64,000 nt of DNA, from the NCBI RefSeq assembly GCF_009910675.1, contig NZ_RSEJ01000011.1, positions 1-64,000 of the forward strand. Direction: 5' to 3'. Of the stretch, positions 8,524 to 16,209 are shown one piece after another. Every line of letters begins with the position of its first letter. The stretch's first letter is position 1. Source of the DNA: Photobacterium alginatilyticum (GTDB lineage Bacteria > Pseudomonadota > Gammaproteobacteria > Enterobacterales > Vibrionaceae). Under the pieces are notes generated by a model. That model saw only the letters and a program-made list of their open reading frames with translations. It had not been told where the DNA came from and did not search any database. The translations under genes and the position numbers were made by a program.

Positions 8524-9300
8524 TCACCCATACCTCTCTTCCAGATACCGCAAGATATCCTTTGACTCAAACATGTCGACACCGGTGTTGGGGTCCATCA
8601 GATAAGGAACCTGGACATTGCCGTGCTGTTTGAAGAACTCGTCCCGTTTGGTGTTTGGCAGTGGTTTGTAGGGTTTCAGGCTCCAGTGAAATTGGGCCGG
8701 GCCCATGTCGGAGAATTGTTGCTTGCCGAGATTGATCAGGATATAGGTTAGCTCAAGCTCGCACAGTTTTTCACGGACAGGGCGGGAGAACGGGCTGGAT
8801 TCGAAACTGTATAGGATCAGCGGCAGATCAGGCTGTTGTGATGGCGGAGTTGGCTGTTTGCGTGAACGACGAGCTTTGATGCCTGCGCCTAGCCTGACTC
8901 CAGATGCCAGTTTGGATGTTAGGGTACTTCTGAGTTGTCCGAGGCATGCTTTGGGAGGCTTGGTCCCTCTGTATTGCTGGAAAAGGTGATGGGTAATGTC
9001 TTCAGCCCCTTGGACAACGTTTGGGTTGTTAGAATCGACCAAAACGGGTGGAGTGGCGCCGTTGAATGCTGATTTCAGCTTGGCTAGATTTTCTCCTCCC
9101 TCGGGGCAAGGAGCGATAATCACATTCAAATCGAACTCGGTAAGTATTTCACGAACGAGACGGCATTTCGAGCCACCTTCCTGATCAAACAGAATGAGCG
9201 TTTCTTCTGGTTGCTCGATGTGTTTGCTGGCAACGGTTCCGCGCCAGAAACGGTAAGTGGAAGCCAGTGAAGATGTCGTGATGTTCAGCAAATGGTTCAT
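8524..9300 (-). CDS. Tandem thioredoxin-fold (GST N-terminal-like) protein
   Basis: A 258-residue protein with two glutaredoxin/GST N-terminal-like modules. The first (about 33-112) reads LILFDQEGGSKCRLVREIL with a single Cys46 and ends in VVQGAEDITHHLF. The second (about 160-258) reads LILYSFESSPFSRPVREKL and ends FESKDILRYLEERYG. Neither has a classic CxxC, and the second has Ser-Ser-Pro-Phe-Ser in place of a Cys motif. They are joined by a basic, Pro-rich linker, and no all-alpha GST C-terminal domain follows. Glutathione binding is plausible; the reaction is unknown. Shine-Dalgarno AGGTGA precedes the ATG. Confidence 0.72.
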   Translation of the reverse strand: MNHLLNITTSSLASTYRFWRGTVASKHIEQPEETLILFDQEGGSKCRLVREILTEFDLNVIIAPCPEGGENLAKLKSAFNGATPPVLVDSNNPNVVQGAEDITHHLFQQYRGTKPPKACLGQLRSTLTSKLASGVRLGAGIKARRSRKQPTPPSQQPDLPLILYSFESSPFSRPVREKLCELELTYILINLGKQQFSDMGPAQFHWSLKPYKPLPNTKRDEFFKQHGNVQVPYLMDPNTGVDMFESKDILRYLEERYG

Positions 9301-9388
9301 GTACTCACCTGTTATCCGCTTTAGTCCGTTAAGAGGGATGGAGTTATGTATAGAACAAATAAAGCTGTTGCACTGAGTATTTAATCTA

Positions 9389-9413
9389 AAAAAGTAACGA
9401 TTGGCTACTTTTT
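9389..9413 (-). terminator. Terminator after the LysR gene
   Basis: AAAAAGTA (9389-9396) and TACTTTTT (9406-9413) form an A/T-rich stem that works on both strands. It lies between the end of the LysR gene and the start of the GST-like gene, both on the minus strand. Confidence 0.45.
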
Positions 9414-9449
9414 ATTCATTCATGCTCATATTGAACAGTGGCAAAGGGA

Positions 9450-10382
9450 TTATTCGCCAATCCACGGCCAGCGTTTTTGTACTTCATGCACTTTCTTGCC
9501 AAGAATAATCTCTCTGATATCAGCAACAAATTCTTCGATCATATTGCCAAATTCGCCTTTTCTGCAGATAACAGCCAGTTGTCGTGTGATGCCGGGAGCG
9601 GGCAAAGGCTGGCACTCAAGCTTGTCGAGCAGCCCCAGTTGGCGGGCCAGAAAGGTGGGGGTGGTTAGCGACCAGCCCAAGCCTTCGGCCACCATTCCCA
9701 GAACGTTATCAGCTCTGTCGAGGGAGAACTGGCTTTGCGGTTTGTAGTTTCGCCATCGCAGCCAGTTGTTGGTCTGGGTGCCTGTCGGTGTCCAGTTCTC
9801 GTAGGCGATATAGGACTGGTGCTTGGCCAGCCACTGAATCTCTTTCGGCTCCCAGCTTGAGGGAGTGACAACCACATATTGTTCACTGAGTAGCGGGAAC
9901 ATGGCGAGCTCCTGAGGGATATCCTGATTGGTCATCGAGATGATGATATCGACCTTGCCTGATTGCAGCGAGGCCAGCAGTTCAGGGGCCGTGCCGGTCA
10001 TCTGGTTGATATGGGCCACTTTGGGCTGGAGATATTTGAGCAACTCTATTCCGGCAACTTGGGTGACCGAATCGACCATACCGATCCGTAACCGCGGTAG
10101 CTTGCCTTTTTCGATGGAATGCATCCAGTCTTGCAGCTTGCGTGATTCCGCCAATAGCTTGCTGCCTTGCTCGTATAGCTCTCGACCCGACAGAGTAAGC
10201 TTGATTGGGCGTTTGCTCCTGTCCAGAAGTTTGCAGTCAAGCACATGTTCAAGGCTCTGGACCAGTTGAGAAACCGCTGACTGGGTTTGGTTCAGGTGCT
10301 GGGCCGCTTTGCTGAACGAGCCGGTTTCGACCACAGTTATAAAAGTTCTGAGTTGGCGAAGATCAAATGCAATGGAGTCCAT
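9450..10382 (-). CDS. LysR-family regulator of the aspartase-like operon
   Basis: A 310-residue LysR-type regulator. The winged helix-turn-helix lies at about 6-65 (FDLRQLRTFITVVETGSFSK, then AAQHLNQTQSAVSQLVQSLE), followed by a periplasmic-binding-protein-like effector domain (about 90-300). It is divergent from the lyase-MmgE/PrpD-Dcu operon with about 160 bases between, the standard arrangement for a LysR regulator controlling its neighbour in response to the substrate. The effector is probably the compound degraded or imported by that operon (inference). Confidence 0.85.
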   Translation of the reverse strand: MDSIAFDLRQLRTFITVVETGSFSKAAQHLNQTQSAVSQLVQSLEHVLDCKLLDRSKRPIKLTLSGRELYEQGSKLLAESRKLQDWMHSIEKGKLPRLRIGMVDSVTQVAGIELLKYLQPKVAHINQMTGTAPELLASLQSGKVDIIISMTNQDIPQELAMFPLLSEQYVVVTPSSWEPKEIQWLAKHQSYIAYENWTPTGTQTNNWLRWRNYKPQSQFSLDRADNVLGMVAEGLGWSLTTPTFLARQLGLLDKLECQPLPAPGITRQLAVICRKGEFGNMIEEFVADIREIILGKKVHEVQKRWPWIGE

Positions 10383-10541
10383 ATCAGGCCATACTATAAG
10401 TCTAACTAATACTCAGCATTATATTCCCCACTGGTATCCAAGTACGGAGCTAGTTCAAATAATCCGCATCATCCTTGCCATAGAATCTACTCAACAGAGC
10501 TAGTCAACAAAGAATATGGCAGAAAGCCGCAGGATTGAATC

Positions 10542-12014
10542 ATGAGAAAAGAATCTGATGTATTAGGTGAAATGATGTTACCGGACGAGGCGTATTACGG
10601 CATTCAGACTGTACGTGCCCGGGATAACTTTGCGGTTTCCGGCCGTACGGCGGTGGATGTTCCGCATTACCTGTGGTCGGTTGCGGCCATCAAGCAGGCA
10701 GCAGCCAGGGCAAACAGCAAGATTGGTGCATTGGATGAAAAGTTGGCGGATGCCATTGTACAGGCTTCGCAGGAAGTGATGGAGCATCGTTTTGACGACC
10801 AGTTCCCTATCGACATTTTTCAGGGCGGCGGCGGTACGTCAACCAATATGAATGCCAACGAGGTGATTGCCAACCGTGCCAACGAAATTATCACCGGCCT
10901 AAAGGGTTATGACCAGGTGCATCCCAATACGCATGTCAATATGGGGCAGTCAACCAATGACGTGATCCCGGCGGCAATGAAGATGACCTGCCGCCTGAAC
11001 CTGAATCAGCTCATCAAGGAAGTGGCGGCACTGGAAGCCATGCTGGAGGAGAAAACCCAGGCTTTCGAGCATGTCGTCAAGCTGGCCAGAACCTGCCTGC
11101 AGGATGCAGTGCCTATTACCCTCGGCCAGCAGTTCAGTGGCTACCTGCATCAGGTACGACGCCTGCACCTGGCGCTGAAAACAGCCAGCGAGCAAACGCT
11201 GGACCTGCCTCTTGGCGCCACTGCGGTGGGTACCGGGCTTTCAACCCACGAAGGGTATCTGGAGCAGGTCTATATTGAGCTTCGTGAGATCACTGGCGAG
11301 CAGTTTATTGCCGAGGACAACTTCTTCGACGGACTGCAAAACGGTGATGCCTACCTTGAGGTTGCCGCCCAGATCAAAAAGCTGGCGACCTTCCTGTCCA
11401 AAATGGCGACGGATTTTCGTATTCAGGGAAGTGGCCCGCGTGCCGGGCTTAATGAATTGCTTATACCTGCCGTTCAACCGGGTTCGTCTATTATGCCGGG
11501 CAAGATCAACCCGGTTATGCCGGAGCTGATCAACCAGATCGCCTATCAGGTGATAGGTAATGATGTGTCGATCACCATGGCCGTCGAGGGCGGTGAGCTG
11601 GATCTGAATGTCTGGGAGCCGGTGATCATCAAGGCGCTGTTTGAGTCCTGTACCCTGCTGACCAATGCAATTCCGTTGTTTGTCGACAAGTGCCTTAAAG
11701 ATCTTCAGCCTAACGAAGCGGTATGCCGTGAATATGCCGAAAAGAGCACCGCTCTGGCAACGGTGATTGCGACTCTGTTTGGTTACAAGGTGGGAAGCCG
11801 TATTGCGACGGCAGCCTTCGAGCAGAACCTTAGTGTCCGCGAAGTGGTGTTGGCCGAGCAGTTGCTGACCTCGGCGCAGGCTGATTATTTGCTCGATCCT
11901 ATGGTGATGACAGATCCCAAGGCCAGTGCCGCAGCTGTGAAACGTTACCAGCAGGAGGTGGCTGACTCAGAATCAGCAAGCGGACAGGAAAAACAGGTTG
12001 AGGAAACAGCATGA
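10542..12014 (+). CDS. Aspartase-like ammonia-lyase (aspartase/fumarase superfamily)
   Basis: A 490-residue member of the aspartase/fumarase superfamily: a homotetramer cleaving a C-N bond by anti-elimination to give fumarate. The substrate-binding blocks GGGGTSTNMNANEV, GQSTNDVIPA and LQDAVPITLGQ are intact. So is the mobile catalytic loop GSSIMPGKINPVMPE, with base Ser315 and Lys320. The blocks are close to aspartate ammonia-lyase, but the C-terminus carries an acidic extension (about 15 residues) and the gene is the first of an operon with an MmgE/PrpD gene, overlapping it by four bases (ATGA). Ordinary aspartase is one reading; a lyase for an N-substituted aspartate is another. Confidence 0.85.
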   Translation: MRKESDVLGEMMLPDEAYYGIQTVRARDNFAVSGRTAVDVPHYLWSVAAIKQAAARANSKIGALDEKLADAIVQASQEVMEHRFDDQFPIDIFQGGGGTSTNMNANEVIANRANEIITGLKGYDQVHPNTHVNMGQSTNDVIPAAMKMTCRLNLNQLIKEVAALEAMLEEKTQAFEHVVKLARTCLQDAVPITLGQQFSGYLHQVRRLHLALKTASEQTLDLPLGATAVGTGLSTHEGYLEQVYIELREITGEQFIAEDNFFDGLQNGDAYLEVAAQIKKLATFLSKMATDFRIQGSGPRAGLNELLIPAVQPGSSIMPGKINPVMPELINQIAYQVIGNDVSITMAVEGGELDLNVWEPVIIKALFESCTLLTNAIPLFVDKCLKDLQPNEAVCREYAEKSTALATVIATLFGYKVGSRIATAAFEQNLSVREVVLAEQLLTSAQADYLLDPMVMTDPKASAAAVKRYQQEVADSESASGQEKQVEETA

Positions 12015-13390
12015 ACCCCGAACCGTTATTAAGGCAGATCGCACGCTGGTGTGTGAGCCTGCAGCTGGATGAGGTGCCCGATGAGGTGGCGCGGGTAGCC
12101 AAGACAGCCCTGACTGATTACGTCGCTGTCACCATCGCCGGTAGTCAAATGCCTGTGGCCACAAAGCTTCAGCAGTTTGCGATGCAGCGAGCGCCGCAGG
12201 GCAATTGCAGTGTACTGGGCACCGGACAGAAAACCAGTATGGCCTACGCCTGCTATACCAATGGTGCAGCCTCCCACGCACTGGATTTTGATGATGTCAG
12301 CTGGGCGACGATAGGCCATCCGACCGTCACCGTTGCACCTGTTGCTTTTGCGGCTGCCGAGGAGAAACAGCTCGGTGGCAACAGCATCTTGCTGGCGTAT
12401 ATCGCCGGGGTAGAAGCCCAGCATCAAATTGCGAAGTGGGTAATGCCGCAACTGTCCGAGCAGGGCTGGCATACCACGCCTGCCATAGGTGTGTTCGGGG
12501 CCACAGTAGCGGCCGGTGTTCTGCTTGGTCTCGATGAAACGGCTATGACCAATGCGTTGGCGATTGCCGCATCGTCGGCATCTGGTGTGCGAGGCAACTT
12601 TGGAAGCCAGACCAAGGCAATGCATGCCGGGTTGGCTGCGTTCAACGGGGTCAATGCCGCTGAGCTGGCAATGCTGGGAGTCACCGGCCAGCCTGATGTT
12701 ATTGAGGCTGCTGATGGTTTTGCCCAGTGCTTTACCGGGATCACTTCACTTGATGCTGCCGAAATAACGCTGGGTCAGCGGTGGGACTTGCTGGAGAACG
12801 GGTTGGTATTCAAACAATACCCCTGTTGCAGCGGCAGCCATCCTGCCATTGATTGCTGGGATGCCTTGCTGATTGAACGAGAGCGCGGCGGCATACCTCT
12901 GAAGACAGAAGAGATCGAATACATCCAGGTAGGCGCCAGCCTGCTTGGGCCGCGCGAGCTGGTCTGTAGCCATCCGCACAATGCTATCGAGGCCAAGTTC
13001 TCGATGCAATATGCCCTGGCTTCCCGGTTGATCCATGGTGCTGTCGGGCTGGCTCAGTTTACCGATGAAGCCGTGTGTGATCCCCGTGTGCAGGCACTGA
13101 TGCCGAAAATCCGGATGCGGGTTGATCCCGAGATCGAAAAACTGGGTTTTGTCGGCACCGCGCCGGTGAAGATCCGAGTGTATCTGGCTAACGGTGAAAC
13201 CTTGAGTATCGAGAATGATCTCGCCAAGGGCAATCCGGAAAAACCGCTGTCTCAGGCGGAAATTGAGAACAAATTTACTGCTTGTGTCTTGCCAAGGGTG
13301 GGCGAGCACAAGTGCCGAGAATGGCTGAGGGCACTATCTCATTTTGAGACAGTCACCATTGCCGAACTCAAGCACCTGCTGAATTCATAA
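12011..13390 (+). CDS. MmgE/PrpD family protein (isomerase, dehydratase or epimerase)
   Basis: A 459-residue protein of the MmgE/PrpD family, which includes 2-methylcitrate dehydratase, cis-aconitate decarboxylase and iminodisuccinate epimerase. It has the family hallmarks: YTNGAASHALDFDDVSW near residue 78, IGHPTVTVAPVAFAA after it, the GVFGATVAAGVLLG helix, FGSQTKAMHAGLAA (about 197-210), and KQYPCCSGSHPAIDCW (about 268-284). It starts inside the stop of the lyase gene (ATGA), so the two are translationally coupled. No prpB or prpC is nearby, so methylcitrate metabolism is unlikely. A role reshaping the lyase substrate fits better. Confidence 0.82.
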   Translation: MNPEPLLRQIARWCVSLQLDEVPDEVARVAKTALTDYVAVTIAGSQMPVATKLQQFAMQRAPQGNCSVLGTGQKTSMAYACYTNGAASHALDFDDVSWATIGHPTVTVAPVAFAAAEEKQLGGNSILLAYIAGVEAQHQIAKWVMPQLSEQGWHTTPAIGVFGATVAAGVLLGLDETAMTNALAIAASSASGVRGNFGSQTKAMHAGLAAFNGVNAAELAMLGVTGQPDVIEAADGFAQCFTGITSLDAAEITLGQRWDLLENGLVFKQYPCCSGSHPAIDCWDALLIERERGGIPLKTEEIEYIQVGASLLGPRELVCSHPHNAIEAKFSMQYALASRLIHGAVGLAQFTDEAVCDPRVQALMPKIRMRVDPEIEKLGFVGTAPVKIRVYLANGETLSIENDLAKGNPEKPLSQAEIENKFTACVLPRVGEHKCREWLRALSHFETVTIAELKHLLNS

Positions 13391-13429
13391 CAGTAACTCC
13401 CGAATCAATAACGGGAGAGGAGGTTTCCA

Positions 13430-14734
13430 ATGATTTTTATCCAAACGTGTCTGTTGTTAGGGGCCATTATTCTGGCCGCCCGTCTCGGCGGGATCGGTGT
13501 CGGTCTGGCTGGTGGTCTGGGGATGGCTATTGCCGTCTTTGGCCTTGGCCTGCCGCCGGGCAGTATTCCGGTGTCGGTTATTTTGATCATTATGTCGGTG
13601 ATCCTGGCATTGTCAGTGATGCAGCAGGCCGGTGGTATGAGCTACATGGTCAACTGCGCCGAGAAAATGCTGCGTAATCACCCTAAGTACATCAACATTC
13701 TGGCCCCGGCCACGACCTTTGTGCTGACAACGCTGGCCGGTACGGGCTATACCGCGATGTCGGTACTGAACGTTATCCAGCAGGTGGCCAAGGAAAACGG
13801 CGTACGCCCGAGCCAGCCACTGAGCTCGGCCGTTGTGGCTTCGCAGATCGCCATCACGGCTTCGCCAATCTCGGCAGCTACCGCGGCGATGTATGTGGTG
13901 GTCGAGCAAATGGGGGTGAGTTTTGGTACGGCGCTGAGCGTGATTATGCCGTCGGCTCTGTTCGGTGTGGTTGTAGCATCGTTTATCGCCAGTCGTCAGG
14001 GCTGCGAGTTGAAAGATGATCCGATTTTCAAAGAACGTGTTGCCAAAGGACTGGTAAATTTCACACCTGAAGAGCAGAAGCAGATTGAACCTAGCATTGA
14101 AGCCAAGCGTTCGGTATGGCTGTTCCTCGGCGGTGTGATGTTCATTGTTGCCTTGCTGCTGTTCAAGCCGCTGCTTGGTCATGATTTGGGATCGCGCGAT
14201 ATCATCGTTATCGTGATGCTGCTGACCAGCTTTATCATGGCCATGGTGTGCAAGGTTCAGCTGACTTCTATCAAGAAAGCACCGATCTTTGCTGATGGGG
14301 CAGAAAGCCTGATTGTGATCCTCGGCATCGTCTGGTTGAGCTCGACCATTATTGGGGTGCATATTCCTGAGATCAAAGCTATCGCTGGCGATGTATTGAG
14401 CGAGTATCCGGCGTTGCTGGCCGTGGTGTTCTTCGGTACGTCGGCACTGTTGTTCAGCCAGGGAGCGACCAGTGCCTTGTTGGTGCCTATCGCGGCGTCA
14501 CTAAATGTGGATCCTGCGACTATTCTGGCAAGTTTTGTGGCGGTAAGTGCCCTGTACATGACCAACATCTACCCGACGACTGCTTTCGCGATTGCCACCG
14601 ATGACACCGGCTCTTTCCTCAGCAATAAGTGGAACGGCTCCTATATCGTCAACCATCCTTTCTTCCTGCCGGGAATGCTGGGGATTGTTGCTGCGGTACC
14701 GTTTGGGTTCGTGCTGGCCAATATCTTTGTCTAA
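13430..14734 (+). CDS. Dcu-family anaerobic C4-dicarboxylate transporter
   Basis: A 434-residue inner-membrane antiporter of the DcuA/DcuB type, with about ten to twelve hydrophobic segments, the family start FIQTCLLLGAIILAARLGGI, the loop TTLAGTGYTAMSVLNVI and the ASQIAITASPISAAT segment. Family members exchange fumarate, malate or aspartate for succinate. It is the third gene of the LysR-linked operon, 39 bases after the MmgE/PrpD gene with an AGGAGG ribosome site, so it likely imports the operon substrate or exports the fumarate-derived product. A terminator follows. Confidence 0.9.
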   Translation: MIFIQTCLLLGAIILAARLGGIGVGLAGGLGMAIAVFGLGLPPGSIPVSVILIIMSVILALSVMQQAGGMSYMVNCAEKMLRNHPKYINILAPATTFVLTTLAGTGYTAMSVLNVIQQVAKENGVRPSQPLSSAVVASQIAITASPISAATAAMYVVVEQMGVSFGTALSVIMPSALFGVVVASFIASRQGCELKDDPIFKERVAKGLVNFTPEEQKQIEPSIEAKRSVWLFLGGVMFIVALLLFKPLLGHDLGSRDIIVIVMLLTSFIMAMVCKVQLTSIKKAPIFADGAESLIVILGIVWLSSTIIGVHIPEIKAIAGDVLSEYPALLAVVFFGTSALLFSQGATSALLVPIAASLNVDPATILASFVAVSALYMTNIYPTTAFAIATDDTGSFLSNKWNGSYIVNHPFFLPGMLGIVAAVPFGFVLANIFV

Positions 14735-14759
14735 CTGGCTCATCAGCCCAATATAATTC

Positions 14760-14787
14760 AAGCCCTCTTCATTGAGGGCTTTGTTTT
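14760..14787 (+). terminator. Intrinsic terminator of the lyase-Dcu operon
   Basis: AAGCCCTC (14760-14767) pairs with GAGGGCTT (14774-14781) over a six-base loop, followed by TTGTTTT. Confidence 0.85.
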
Positions 14788-14794
14788 AGATGCT

Positions 14795-14914
14795 TTATGT
14801 AAGCCGTGTCTTGTTGCTTCCCCGGATTCTTTCTACTTCGTTCTGAATCACTTTTACCTGTTCGCTTAGCCACTGCATTCTTGGGTGCTGACTGTCGCGA
14901 TGGCGGCTCATCAT
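14795..14914 (-). pseudogene. Short ORF or gene remnant with coding-like helix
   Basis: An ATG-ATG start gives 39 residues, MMSRHRDSQHPRMQWL followed by an amphipathic helix (SEQVKVIQNEVERI) and a basic tail. Just upstream a second frame reads KPIKRVKWKRKV-ESIDVVPIST and ends in TGA overlapping this ATG. The two frames together look like one basic protein broken by a frameshift, or a coupled pair lacking a proper first start. No ribosome site is clear. I do not recognise the family. Confidence 0.25.
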
Positions 14915-16209
14915 GTCGATATTGGCACCACATCAATTGATTCCACTTTGCGTTTCCATTTGACACGCTTGATAGGCTTAGAACCCTATATTTTGACTCA
15001 TGGTTCAATTAAGCAATGGTTTAATGGAGCAATTAAGCTGTTTGGCTGTCAGTAGCGTATAGAAGAGAGATTGGTTGCTTGTGGTGGCAATAAATATACC
15101 AGGGGCACAGAGATAGTAGGAGTGGCATATTTTATCACTTTCTAATGAAGACTGGATTTTCAGGAGGCTTGTAAACTTACCGGATGAAGTGAAAGAAAAC
15201 ACATGCAGGAGTTTTTATATATTGGTGAGAGTTTTGGTAGTGTAGAGCTTATTTTATCCAATTGTCAAGATTTGAATGTTTTATGTTGAATTTTTATAAA
15301 TTCATTGAAAGGTAATTTAATGAGTGCATATTTATATCGAGATAAATATTTGATGAATGTTAATACATAAGTACTAGTATCTTTTTCACTATATTATTTA
15401 TGGTGATGAGTGTTTTTTGGTGTTTGTTTAATTTAAAACAATAATTTAGAATTTTCAAAAAACTGTATTGAAAGAGCTGTATGTTTTCTTCTGATAATTT
15501 TTGTTGATACATATTGCTTAATCATCACACAAAATTATGAAACTTTTTTATTATGAAGTGTATCTGTATAGATTTAGGTTTAGATGAGTTGTTGTGATGA
15601 TATCCCTTAAAAATCAAAAGTTAATGTTTATCGTTGTGATGTTTTTGCTATTATCTGTTAAGTTTGTTGTACTTTCTTGTCTTATTAATTATTAGAATTT
15701 TTATACTTTATAAGTCATTTTCTTATAACTGAGAAGAATAGAAGGAGAATTGCTACAGCTAAGTACTAATGCTGGAGTTATGTATATTTTTAGTATAAAG
15801 GGTCTAGTTTACAAGCAAGCTTTTAGATAAATCATTGGTCGTTAAAATCGCATTTTGCAAAGTTTTAGCCTGATTTGTTATAGAATCATGATGGGGTGTG
15901 GTATTGATCTGTTGTTAGTGTGGTTTTGTAGGTGTAAATATCACTAGTACTCTATTTATTTATATTGTGCCAATAAGGTGTACAGAGCATTGAAAAATTA
16001 TTAGTAATGAGTTTTTACTAATTGCTGCTATTTCTTCCGCTGTTTTTTCTCCATTTTATGAGGTCGCGGTTTCTTACTAACGAGACTAAATTTCTTCGGT
16101 AAGGGGGAACGTTCATTTTTTAAATGAAGGTAGAGTGGTCCCTGATAAAAATAATATTTTTTACTTTGTTTTTTTGCCAGTTAATTGACAAATTAGCAGG
16201 AGTTGAGTT
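14915..16209. other. Long AT-rich non-coding gap
   Basis: About 1.3 kb with no supportable gene on either strand, very AT-rich and full of stops. Its 3' end holds the leader of the di-haem peroxidase gene, including the ribosome site GGAG before 16210. It may hold regulatory DNA or decayed sequence; I see no clear hairpin-plus-U-run sRNA terminator. Confidence 0.5.

Noticed and set aside
14769-15202. Two minus-strand frames of 79 and 65 codons
   Set aside because: No ribosome site and biased composition; the first overlaps the terminator of the Dcu operon. A different frame in the same place looked more coding-like and is listed with low confidence.
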